DNA from: Bacteroidota bacterium
GTDB lineage: Bacteria > Bacteroidota > Bacteroidia > SXHM01
Length of the DNA stretch: 36,463 nt
Reading direction: 5' to 3'
Assembly: GCA_947479755.1 (NCBI GenBank)
Contig: CANKAM010000009.1
Location: forward strand, 1-36,463
Positions 6,257-13,575 of this stretch are shown here, one piece after another; within the stretch, counting starts at the first letter, position 1; every line of letters begins with the position of its first letter. Under the pieces are notes generated by a model. The model ran no database searches and was not told where the DNA came from. It saw nothing but the letters and a program-made list of their open reading frames with translations. Made by a program: the position numbers and the translations under genes.

Positions 6257-7557
6257 CAGGCAGTAGCAGCTTTGATGGTTTCTTCATACACTTTTCTCCA
6301 GCCTTGCCACTGGTCCTTTTCGCTCAGCGTTTCGTTGTGCCATAGACTGATAAAAGTTCCGTCAACGGCTTTTACTTCCTGAACCATTTGTTTTACGTGC
6401 TCAATAGCATCGTCAGGAGTAAATTTCATATAGTATTTCAGAGTTGCATCCATCACCGTGAAAGGATGAATTATCAGTTTGGTTGCAGCTTCCAGATCAA
6501 GGTCATAATAATTAAACGGTGTGCAAATACCAGCACGGAAACCTGTCTCCTGCGCATAACCCATGCTGTATTCATCGGTAATATCCAGGTCAATGAGATT
6601 GCGGTAGGTTTTAGGAAAATGTAAAATCAAAAAGTGCTGCCGGCTCTTTGTTATTTCACGGTGCACAATATCAGAAAGGCGGTCAATTTCCAACTCAATT
6701 TTATCTGCGTTTTTATTTGAATTGAAAGACGGATGAATTCCCACCTCTGCCCTATCTGCAATGGATTTTATCAGCGACTGAAACTTGCGGTTATGGTGCG
6801 GAACGTTTTTATCATTTACATCATAATCTGCAAGCAGAAAAAAATAAACCGGACGAAATTTGTATTTCTCCTGTAGCGAAAACTGGTAATCATACGTATC
6901 GTAAGGGTCTTGCAGCGAACCTGCCAGAACTTTTATCCGATCTTTCAGTTGGGGCATATTGAATGAAAGAATATCTTTTCCAAAAGCGCCAACTGTCCGC
7001 AAAAGCCCTTTGCGCTTGAAGGCATAGGCATTATCAATATCAATCGTAGAAAGATATTGGTAACTGTTTTCTTTAAATTTCAGCGAAGGGAAACGTTCTT
7101 TCAGCAGCTCCTTAATTTTTTTCACCCAGATATTTATAACAGGCTTTTTTAGAAAATCTTGCTGATAAGCAATGCTTTCTTTGGCTTCAAAACGGTCGTA
7201 GTTATCACGAATATGTGGCAAACATTCTTCATAACGACTCAGTAAAAAGAATGAAGCAGCAAAAGGATCAAAAGGCAACACTGATTTTTTACCCGTAGAG
7301 AAAAATGCTTTGGTATTTTCCCAATCAATTACGCTGATGTTCTGCTCATTGATTCCTGTTTCAAACAACAGGTTTTTAGCCTGAAAAAAAAGTTCATCAC
7401 CAACAGGGTTATAAGCGTAACTTATTTTCGGAAGCTCGCTTGCAGCAAAGGCTTCCTCATCGGTTGTAAGCGTATACGAAACACCCAGCATTTCACTAAA
7501 AACCTGCTTGAAAATATATTCAAGACGGTTGGTAATTCTATGGGTGTATATCAGCAT
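6256..7557 (-). CDS. Polysaccharide deacetylase-like family protein
   Basis: This 433-residue protein, counted from ATG at 7557, opens with MLIYTHRITNRLEYIF, a start typical of a Bacteroidota family annotated as polysaccharide deacetylase. An in-frame ATG 15 bp further upstream is less likely. The C-terminal half shows the degenerate NodB-like barrel: LSTIDIDNAY (metal-type Asp pair), VGIHPSFNSN (His of motif 2), and a final FISLWHNETLSE block with a His. It lacks a signal peptide, so it may act on cytoplasmic or nucleotide-linked sugars. It is translationally coupled to the FemAB-like gene and lies 116 bp after the UDP-GlcNAc 2-epimerase, with a low-complexity repeat in that gap. Enzyme activity is unproven. 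Confidence 0.72.
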   Translation of the reverse strand: MLIYTHRITNRLEYIFKQVFSEMLGVSYTLTTDEEAFAASELPKISYAYNPVGDELFFQAKNLLFETGINEQNISVIDWENTKAFFSTGKKSVLPFDPFAASFFLLSRYEECLPHIRDNYDRFEAKESIAYQQDFLKKPVINIWVKKIKELLKERFPSLKFKENSYQYLSTIDIDNAYAFKRKGLLRTVGAFGKDILSFNMPQLKDRIKVLAGSLQDPYDTYDYQFSLQEKYKFRPVYFFLLADYDVNDKNVPHHNRKFQSLIKSIADRAEVGIHPSFNSNKNADKIELEIDRLSDIVHREITKSRQHFLILHFPKTYRNLIDLDITDEYSMGYAQETGFRAGICTPFNYYDLDLEAATKLIIHPFTVMDATLKYYMKFTPDDAIEHVKQMVQEVKAVDGTFISLWHNETLSEKDQWQGWRKVYEETIKAATA

Positions 7558-7566
7558 TTTATTTGC

Positions 7567-7630
7567 TCGCAAAGGCGCAAAGAGCGCAAAGTTTTATCTC
7601 CATTTCCCACGAAGGCACAAAGTTCACAAA
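7567..7630. repeat. GCAAAGGCGCAAAG-type low-complexity dispersed repeat
   Basis: TCGCAAAGGCGCAAAGAGCG at 7567-7586 continues as GCAAAG. A degenerate echo, CACGAAGGCACAAAG then TTCACAAAG, follows at 7609-7630. The same core GCAAAGGCGCAAAGACGC occurs at 22963-22980. This G/C/A-rich repeat type is widespread between genes in Bacteroidota and some cyanobacteria. Confidence 0.65.
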
Positions 7631-7673
7631 GAAAAATCATAACCAATCATAAAAATCCTAATAAATCAGCGTT

Positions 7674-8816
7674 CTATAATGTTTCAAGCATTTTATTGCA
7701 GATAAATTCAGCCGCATTTCCGTCGCCAAAAACAGCAGGAAAACTCAAATCCTTTTTTGAAGAAAAATAATCGTAAGCCGATTTTATTTTCTGCTTGTCA
7801 GCATCAGCAATAATGGCGACACCATTTTCTGCAATTTCCTTCCATTCTGTTTCAGGGCGTAAAACAATAGAAGGTTTTTTAAAGAAATACGCTTCTTTCT
7901 GCACACCTCCCGAATCGGTTATAATCAACTTTGCATTTTTTTCCAGCACTATCATATCAAAAAATGATGCAGGCGGAATGAGTTTTATTTTCTGATTTTT
8001 CTGCAATGTTTCATAAGCGGCACCGCCAAGCATTTTCAATGTCCGCGGGTGAAGCGGCAAAACCATTTCTATGTTTTGCTCAACAGAAATTTCATTCAGC
8101 GCTTCAAGAATGGCATTAAGTCTTTGGGAGTTATCGGTATTGCTGTCGCGATGAATAGTTACCAGAACAAAATTGCCTGCAACAAGATTATTTTGTTCTA
8201 ATGCTTTTGACTTTTCCTCCGCCATCTCAGCGAAAAATAAGGTATTGTCATACATCACATCACCGCAATGAAAGATGCCCGGATAATCTTTGCTGAACTT
8301 TTTTCTGCCACTCTTTTCGGTGTCTTCAAAGCCTTCACGCAACAGATTTGTGTAACCCGTTTTCGTTGGTGAAAACAATAACGTAGAAACATTATCAGCC
8401 AAAATGCGATTGATTTCTTCGGGCATTGATTTATTGTAAGAACGCAGTCCTGCTTCAATATGCACAACCGGAACATGAATTTTTGAAGCTGCAATTGCTC
8501 CTGCCAAGGTAGAATTGGTGTCACCATAAATCACCAATGCATCTGGTTTATGCTCGATAAGCAGCTTTTCAATACCCTCAATCATTCGTGCAGTCTGGTT
8601 TCCGTGCGTTCCCGAACCGATATTCAGGTTAAAATCCGGCTTCGGTATTTCCATCTCATCAAAAAATACCTGCGACATATTCTCGTCATAATGTTGCCCT
8701 GTATGGACAATACTTTCGTAAATTTTGTCTTTAAAAACAGTCCTCACTGCCCTGCTGATTGAGGCAGCTTTAATAATCTGAGGGCGTGCGCCCACTATGG
8801 TGAAAATCTTTAACAT
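7674..8816 (-). CDS. wecB: UDP-N-acetylglucosamine 2-epimerase (non-hydrolysing)
   Basis: This 380-residue cytoplasmic enzyme interconverts UDP-GlcNAc and UDP-ManNAc, a precursor for surface polysaccharides. It is recognised by the family start IVGARPQIIKAA, THTGQHYD-like VHTGQHYDENMS, the GDTNSTLAGA loop, HIEAGLRS, EINR, and the C-terminal ITDSGGVQKEA and RPETEW substrate-binding motifs. The length is as expected. It starts at ATG 8816, three bases after the radC stop, and so is probably co-transcribed with radC. Downstream come the deacetylase-like and FemAB-like genes, which suggests a small surface-glycan modification group. Confidence 0.93.
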   Translation of the reverse strand: MLKIFTIVGARPQIIKAASISRAVRTVFKDKIYESIVHTGQHYDENMSQVFFDEMEIPKPDFNLNIGSGTHGNQTARMIEGIEKLLIEHKPDALVIYGDTNSTLAGAIAASKIHVPVVHIEAGLRSYNKSMPEEINRILADNVSTLLFSPTKTGYTNLLREGFEDTEKSGRKKFSKDYPGIFHCGDVMYDNTLFFAEMAEEKSKALEQNNLVAGNFVLVTIHRDSNTDNSQRLNAILEALNEISVEQNIEMVLPLHPRTLKMLGGAAYETLQKNQKIKLIPPASFFDMIVLEKNAKLIITDSGGVQKEAYFFKKPSIVLRPETEWKEIAENGVAIIADADKQKIKSAYDYFSSKKDLSFPAVFGDGNAAEFICNKMLETL

Positions 8817-8819
8817 AAA

Positions 8820-9521
8820 TTATAAAAGTCCTTCGTCAGCAAAACTGTAGTAAGTATCGTTAGCAATAATGATATGATCGTGAACACTAATGTCTAATGC
8901 TCTTCCGGCTTCTTTTATTTTCCGGGTAAGCGCAATGTCTTCCTGGCTTGGCGTTCGGTTTCCCGAAGGATGATTGTGGCATAGAATAACAGAAGAAGCA
9001 AGACATTCGACCGCAGGTTTGAAAATCATTTTTGCATCTACTACTGTTCCTGCCACTCCACCTTTACTGACTGATTGTTTCTTAATCACCTTATTTGCAC
9101 GGTTCAGAAATATCAGCCAGAATTCCTCATGAGGCAGGTCAGCAAGTATCGGGTGAAGAAGATTAAAAGCCTGTCTGCTGGTAGTTATGCTTTCGCGCTC
9201 AGGTGTTGTTTGTTCGTTGCGCCTTCTGCCGAGTTCAAGTGCTGCTATAATGCTGATGGCTTTTGCTTCACCTATTCCTTTGAAATTCTTCACCAAATCA
9301 TTTACTTCCAGTTTTCCAAGTTGAACAAGATTATTTTCCACAGAATTGAGAATTCTTTTTGAAAGCTCTACCGCACTTTCTTCCGTATTTCCCGAACCAA
9401 TCAAAATAGCAATCAATTCAGCTTCGCTCAATGCAGCTCTGCCATGAGCAAGTAATTTTTCACGCGGGCGGTCGGCCTCTGCCCACGATTTTATGCTTAG
9501 TTTGGTTTCGTATTCCTGCAT
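8820..9521 (-). CDS. radC: RadC family JAB/MPN-domain protein
   Basis: This 233-residue protein has an N-terminal helix-hairpin-helix region (IKSWAEADRPREKLLAHGRAA, and FKGIGEAKAISIIAALELG near residue 75). A C-terminal JAB metalloprotease-like domain carries the metal site HNHPSGNRTPSQED (about residues 182-195). RadC was once linked to DNA repair, but its role is unproven. Sequence and length are typical. It lies downstream of the rpsT terminator and has only a weak promoter box (TACTTTAG, 9529-9536). It leads a minus-strand run with wecB. Confidence 0.93.
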   Translation of the reverse strand: MQEYETKLSIKSWAEADRPREKLLAHGRAALSEAELIAILIGSGNTEESAVELSKRILNSVENNLVQLGKLEVNDLVKNFKGIGEAKAISIIAALELGRRRNEQTTPERESITTSRQAFNLLHPILADLPHEEFWLIFLNRANKVIKKQSVSKGGVAGTVVDAKMIFKPAVECLASSVILCHNHPSGNRTPSQEDIALTRKIKEAGRALDISVHDHIIIANDTYYSFADEGLL

Positions 9522-9528
9522 GGCGCCA

Positions 9529-9536
9529 CTAAAGTA
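9529..9536 (-). promoter_or_regulatory. Weak candidate -7 box of radC (TACTTTAG)
   Basis: One mismatch to TAnnTTTG (A for T at position 7), 7 nt before the radC ATG. It is listed because the rpsT terminator separates radC from upstream promoters. Confidence 0.3.
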
Positions 9537-9544
9537 TTAAAATT

Positions 9545-9577
9545 AAAAAGCCCCTCGCTTTTGGCAAGAGGCTTTTT
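9545..9577 (-). terminator. Rho-independent terminator after rpsT
   Basis: Read on the minus strand the sequence begins AAAAAGCCTCTTGCC, loops through AAAA and returns as GCGAGGGGCTTTTT. The stem is continuous only if two G-U pairs form, and these exist on the minus-strand RNA; the plus-strand RNA would have A-C mismatches there. It starts 22 bp after the rpsT stop and ends in a T-run. Confidence 0.8.
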
Positions 9578-9598
9578 ATGTTTAATAGCTGAAATAAC

Positions 9599-9853
9599 TT
9601 ATTTCAGAGCAGCAACCTTTTTAGTCAGTTTTGACTTAAGGTTAGATGCTTTATTTTTATGAATTACGTTCTTTTTAGCCAGTTTATCCAGCATAGATTT
9701 TACTTTAGGAAGTAAAGCAACCGCTTCTTTTTTGTCGGTTGTTGTTCTTAGTTTTTTAATCACTGTACGGGTTGATTTTTCCTGATATTTGTTGGTCAGG
9801 TGTTTCGCTTCGTTAGATCTGATACGCTTTACCGATGATTTATGATTTGCCAT
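9599..9853 (-). CDS. rpsT: 30S ribosomal protein S20
   Basis: This 84-residue, strongly basic protein begins [27 protein letters not shown], as S20 does. It ends with the Lys/Leu/Ala-rich helix [21 protein letters not shown]. It binds the 5' domain of 16S rRNA. The length is normal. It is a single-gene transcript with a strong -33/-7 promoter (9904-9933), a leader of roughly 45 nt and a strong terminator (9545-9577). Confidence 0.96.
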   Translation of the reverse strand: MANHKSSVKRIRSNEAKHLTNKYQEKSTRTVIKKLRTTTDKKEAVALLPKVKSMLDKLAKKNVIHKNKASNLKSKLTKKVAALK

Positions 9854-9903
9854 TTTCTACTATTGTTAAATTAAATTTCCCGTTCTTTTTTTGTAAGGGG
9901 CTG

Positions 9904-9933
9904 CAAATATAGAAACATTTTGAAGAAAGCAAA
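9904..9933 (-). promoter_or_regulatory. Predicted rpsT promoter (TTTG-N18-TATATTTG)
   Basis: On the minus strand TTTG (9933-9930) and TATATTTG (9911-9904) are 18 nt apart. This is the best match in the window to the two-part Bacteroidota promoter. The ATG follows 50 nt after the box. Confidence 0.7.
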
Positions 9934-9950
9934 CAGTTGAAATAATAATT

Positions 9951-9982
9951 CCCTCTCCTTCTGGAGAGGGTTAGGGTGAGGC
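9951..9982. repeat. CCCTCTCC hairpin repeat overlapping the nadD 3' end
   Basis: CCCTCTCC (9951-9958), loop TTCT, GGAGAGGG (9963-9970), then TTAGGGTGAGGC. This is a known type of dispersed intergenic hairpin in many genomes. The nadD stop codon (TTA on the plus strand, 9971-9973) and its last three sense codons (Ala-Ser-Pro) lie inside the repeat. Confidence 0.7.
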
Positions 9983-10567
9983 TTTTTCATAAAAGTGCAT
10001 TTCTTTAATATATTGCCATACAGGAGGTGCCAAAAGATAACGCACATCCTTTTTATCCTTAATCGCTTGACGGATAAAGCTGGACGAGATTTCCATTAAT
10101 GGAGCATCCGTAATTTTTACAGATGGATGATTGACAAATGTCCCGCTGTCAAACCCAGGTCTTTTATAGGCATAAATGGAGTAATTTGACAATATCTGCT
10201 CATAATTCTTCCATTTATGAAGGTTTTGAAGGTTATCCGTACCCATAATCAGTACAAATTTCTGGGCAGGGTATTTTTCACGCAAGTAAGCCAACGTATC
10301 AATGGTATAGTTCGGCTGCGGAAGCTTAAATTCAATATTGCTGGCTTTAATCCGTGTATTATCGCCAATAGCTTCACGCACGAGGCGTAGTCGATGAGTA
10401 TCACTCAACAGACTTTCTTTTTTTTTCAATGGATTGTGTGGAGAAACTACCATCCAGACCTCATTCAGATCAGTAAATTCAAGCATATGACCTGCAATAG
10501 CGGTATGCCCGATATGAACGGGGTTAAACGAACCGAAGAATAATCCGATTTTTTTCTGCTTAGTCAA
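9971..10567 (-). CDS. nadD: Nicotinate-nucleotide adenylyltransferase
   Basis: This 198-residue enzyme makes deamido-NAD from nicotinate mononucleotide and ATP. The nucleotidyltransferase motif GSFNPVHIGH is at 12-21, and the ATP-binding SSSFIRQAI (ISSSxxR) motif is near residue 169. The start is TTG at 10567, overlapping the gmk stop by 8 bp; no ATG precedes the conserved IGLFFGSFNP block. Its final residues ASP and its stop derive from a dispersed hairpin repeat (9951-9982). The family end (LLAPPVWQYIKEMHFY) comes just before them, so function should not be harmed. It is co-transcribed with gmk. Confidence 0.95.
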   Translation of the reverse strand: MTKQKKIGLFFGSFNPVHIGHTAIAGHMLEFTDLNEVWMVVSPHNPLKKKESLLSDTHRLRLVREAIGDNTRIKASNIEFKLPQPNYTIDTLAYLREKYPAQKFVLIMGTDNLQNLHKWKNYEQILSNYSIYAYKRPGFDSGTFVNHPSVKITDAPLMEISSSFIRQAIKDKKDVRYLLAPPVWQYIKEMHFYEKASP

Positions 10568-11144
10568 TGTTTATTCCAAGAAAATCTGAAACAAAAACTT
10601 CTGCGTCTTGCTTAGCCTTTTCAAGCTTATCGTTCAACAGAACTTTATCAAATTGCGGTGCATATTCCAACTCAGAAACAGCTTTTTCCAAGCGCGTTAT
10701 AAGACTTTCTTCATCTTCGCTGGAACGCGAATTCAGCCTTTCCTCAAGATGTTTTATTGACGGTGGCTTTACAAAAATGGCTAACGCCTCATTACCGTAA
10801 ATCTTTTTCAGGTTCATTCCGCCTTCCACATCAATATCAAAAATCACATTTTTCCCTGCTTTCAATAAACCATCTACTTCTGATTTCAATGTGCCGTAGT
10901 ATTGGTCATTATAAACTTCTTCCCATTCCAGAAATTCCAGTTTCTGTATCTTCTTATTAAATTCTTCTACGGTGATGAAAAAATAATCTTTGCCATCTAC
11001 TTCATAACTGCGCATTGGCCTGCTGGTAGCAGAAACTGAGAATGCAAGGTTCAGCGCAGGAATCTCAAGAAGATGACGAACCAATGTTGTTTTCCCCGCA
11101 CCTGAAGGAGCTGAAAAGATGATGAGTTTGCCGTGATTTGACAC
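10560..11144 (-). CDS. gmk: Guanylate kinase
   Basis: This 194-residue enzyme converts GMP to GDP with ATP. The P-loop SAPSGAGKTT is at 11-20, GMP-binding residues lie in SATSRPMRSYEVDGKDYFFI, and DIDVEGGMNLKK and the lid region RLNSRSSEDEESLITRL are as usual. The start is GTG at 11144. Its stop overlaps the nadD start by 8 bp. A TATCTTTG box at 11166-11173 drives it, back-to-back with the thiL box on the other strand. Confidence 0.95.
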   Translation of the reverse strand: MSNHGKLIIFSAPSGAGKTTLVRHLLEIPALNLAFSVSATSRPMRSYEVDGKDYFFITVEEFNKKIQKLEFLEWEEVYNDQYYGTLKSEVDGLLKAGKNVIFDIDVEGGMNLKKIYGNEALAIFVKPPSIKHLEERLNSRSSEDEESLITRLEKAVSELEYAPQFDKVLLNDKLEKAKQDAEVFVSDFLGINID

Positions 11145-11165
11145 TGTGTTTTATTTTTGGGTGGA

Positions 11166-11173
11166 CAAAGATA
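11166..11173 (-). promoter_or_regulatory. Predicted -7 box of gmk-nadD (TATCTTTG)
   Basis: The minus-strand TATCTTTG matches TAnnTTTG, with 21 nt before the GTG start. An identical box for thiL faces away at 11193-11200. Confidence 0.55.
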
Positions 11174-11192
11174 ATTTATATTTCACATCGGC

Positions 11193-11200
11193 TATCTTTG
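11193..11200 (+). promoter_or_regulatory. Predicted -7 box of thiL (TATCTTTG)
   Basis: TATCTTTG then CGCC then the ATG at 11205, so a near-leaderless mRNA is predicted. Confidence 0.6.
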
Positions 11201-11204
11201 CGCC

Positions 11205-12254
11205 ATGTTAGAAAACGCAAACAACCGTACCGAACTCAGCACCCTTGGCGAGTTCGGATTAATAAAACACTTGACACAAACCATTGAACTGAAAAATTCA
11301 TCCTCTGTAAAAGGTGTTGGTGATGATGCTGCTGTGCTTGATTTTAAGGACAAACAAATAGTAACCACCACCGACATGCTGGTGGAAGGGGTTCATTTTG
11401 ATTTGTCATACACTCCGCTGAAACACCTTGGCTATAAGTCAGTGGTGGTAAATGTTTCAGACATATACGCAATGAATGCTATTCCAAAACAAATTTTGAT
11501 TGCCATTGCAGTTTCAAATCGTTTTTCGCTGGAAGCACTGGAAGAGTTTTACGCAGGCGTTTACCTTGCCTGCGAGAAATACAAGGTTGATATGGTCGGT
11601 GGCGATACTACTACTTCTCCATCCGGTTTTGTGATTTCTGTTACAGCTATCGGTGAAATTGAAAAAGATAAAGCAGTCTTTCGTTCAGGTGCGAAAGTGA
11701 ATGACTTGATTTGTGTTACCGGTGATTTGGGAGCAGCTTACCTTGGATTACAGGTATTGGAGCGCGAGAAACGTATTTTCCTTGAGAACCCCAAAATACA
11801 ACCCGATATTGCAGGTCACGATTATATTCTGGAACGCCAACTGAAACCCGAAGCGCGGAAAGACATTATTGAACTGCTTAGAAAATTGAATGTCCAACCA
11901 ACTTCTATGATCGATATTTCAGACGGACTTTCGTCTGAGTTGCTGCATATCTGCAATGAATCAAAGGTTGGTTGCGCTGTTTATGAAGAAAAAATTCCGA
12001 TTGATTTATTAGTACACAATACTGCGCTTGACTTTAATCTTGATCCAACTATGTGCGCTTTAAGTGGCGGTGAGGACTATGAATTGCTTTTTACTGTTGA
12101 CCTGAAAGATCATGACAAGGTTAAAGACAACTCAGCCATTTCAATCATCGGTCACATTGCCGAAAGAGATGCAGGAAGCAATTTGGTTACTAAGGCAGAG
12201 CAGTTTATTCCTTTACAGGCTCAGGGCTGGGATGCTTTGTTAAACAGAGAATAA
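11205..12254 (+). CDS. thiL: Thiamine-monophosphate kinase
   Basis: This 349-residue enzyme phosphorylates thiamine monophosphate to thiamine diphosphate. The family start LGEFGLIKHLTQ, the metal/ATP loop GVGDDAAVLDF, TTTDMLVEGVHFDL, DMVGGDTTTSPSGFVISVTAIGE, and MIDISDGLSSELLHI, as well as ALSGGEDYELLFTV, are all present in the usual order. It stands alone, divergent from gmk and convergent with rseP. The two stop codons abut as TAATTA with no spacer. A short-leader promoter box lies at 11193-11200. Confidence 0.95.
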   Translation: MLENANNRTELSTLGEFGLIKHLTQTIELKNSSSVKGVGDDAAVLDFKDKQIVTTTDMLVEGVHFDLSYTPLKHLGYKSVVVNVSDIYAMNAIPKQILIAIAVSNRFSLEALEEFYAGVYLACEKYKVDMVGGDTTTSPSGFVISVTAIGEIEKDKAVFRSGAKVNDLICVTGDLGAAYLGLQVLEREKRIFLENPKIQPDIAGHDYILERQLKPEARKDIIELLRKLNVQPTSMIDISDGLSSELLHICNESKVGCAVYEEKIPIDLLVHNTALDFNLDPTMCALSGGEDYELLFTVDLKDHDKVKDNSAISIIGHIAERDAGSNLVTKAEQFIPLQAQGWDALLNRE

Positions 12255-13571
12255 TTACTCTGTAAACAATTTAAAGATATCGTTGCCTAATGCAAAAACC
12301 ATTAGCGACAATAACAACACCATTCCAACTATTTGCGCATATTCCATGAATTTATCACCGGGCTTTTTTCCGGTAATCATCTCATAGAGCAGGAACATCA
12401 CGTGTCCTCCATCCAATGCTGGAATTGGCAGGATATTCATAATCGCCAAAACAATAGAAAGAAAGGCTGTGATACCCCAGAAGCGTTGCCAGTCCCAGGT
12501 TTTTCCATAGGCCTTACCGATAGAAATAAAACTTCCGATTGATTCATGTGCATCTTTCACAGTAAACAGAATTTTCATCTGTTTGATATAACTCTGAAAA
12601 GTTTCGTAGCCTTTACGGATACCTGCAGGGAATGATTCAAAGAAGCTAAATTTCCGAATATTGAATTCAAATATTTTTTCATAATTATGCTGAAAGCCAA
12701 GCTTTCCACTTTCAGTAACATCTGCTGATAAGGTTTTTATCTCACCATTTCTGTTTACAACAATTTCAACTGTTTTGCCTTTATTTTTGGAAAGAATCTT
12801 TGTCAGGTCATTAAAATATATTGCATCTTGACCATTAATACTTACAAATTTATCGCCTTTAAGTAAACCTGCTTTCTGAGCAGGTTGATTGGGTAATATT
12901 GAGTCGACTTCACAAGGAAAACGTGGTGTAATAAAAGAGTCTTTGCTCTTAATCAATTTGCTTTGTATTTCTTCCGAAACAGGAACATCCATTTTTTGTC
13001 CATCTCTTTCTACCTGCACTGAAGTAGCTGAATTCAGAATAATCTCAACAGGAATTTTATTGAAATTCTCAACGTAAACATTTCCCACACTCAGGATTTT
13101 ATCTCCGTCTTTCAAACCCATTTGCAATGCAAGAGAATCGCAGGCAATTCCGTATTTCGCATTTTTTGTAGGCAGGTATTCTTCCCCCCATACAAACAAC
13201 ATTCCGGCATAAATCAGAATTCCAAGAATTACGTTTACGGTAACGCCACCTATCATAACAATCAAACGTTGCCAAGCCGGTTTAGAACGAAATTCCCAAG
13301 GCTCAGCTGGCAATTTCATTTGTTCTTTATCCATGGACTCGTCAATCATCCCTGAAATTTTCACATAGCCGCCCAGCGGAACCCAACCGATACCGTATTC
13401 AGTATCGCCTTTTTTCACTTTTAAAAGTGAGAACCAGGGATCAAAAAACAGGTAGAATTTTTCCACGCGCATTTTGAAAAGCTTGGCAGGGAGAAAGTGT
13501 CCGCCTTCGTGAAGAATTACAAGTATAGAAAGGCTGAGTATAAGCTGCGCAGCCTGTATGAGAATGTCCAT
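12255..13571 (-). CDS. rseP: RIP metalloprotease RseP
   Basis: This 438-residue site-2-type zinc protease of the inner membrane cleaves membrane-bound anti-sigma factors or signal-peptide remnants. The HEGGH zinc motif is at 21-25 and NILPIPALDGG at 379-389 supplies the second metal ligand. Two PDZ-like regions (about 130-220 and 220-290, the latter with LPNQPAQKAGLLKGDKFVSINGQ) and four membrane segments are present. It ends the minus-strand run GH3-dxr-rseP, four bases after dxr. In many bacteria dxr and rseP are adjacent. The stop abuts that of thiL. Confidence 0.95.
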   Translation of the reverse strand: MDILIQAAQLILSLSILVILHEGGHFLPAKLFKMRVEKFYLFFDPWFSLLKVKKGDTEYGIGWVPLGGYVKISGMIDESMDKEQMKLPAEPWEFRSKPAWQRLIVMIGGVTVNVILGILIYAGMLFVWGEEYLPTKNAKYGIACDSLALQMGLKDGDKILSVGNVYVENFNKIPVEIILNSATSVQVERDGQKMDVPVSEEIQSKLIKSKDSFITPRFPCEVDSILPNQPAQKAGLLKGDKFVSINGQDAIYFNDLTKILSKNKGKTVEIVVNRNGEIKTLSADVTESGKLGFQHNYEKIFEFNIRKFSFFESFPAGIRKGYETFQSYIKQMKILFTVKDAHESIGSFISIGKAYGKTWDWQRFWGITAFLSIVLAIMNILPIPALDGGHVMFLLYEMITGKKPGDKFMEYAQIVGMVLLLSLMVFALGNDIFKLFTE

Positions 13572-13575
13572 TTTT

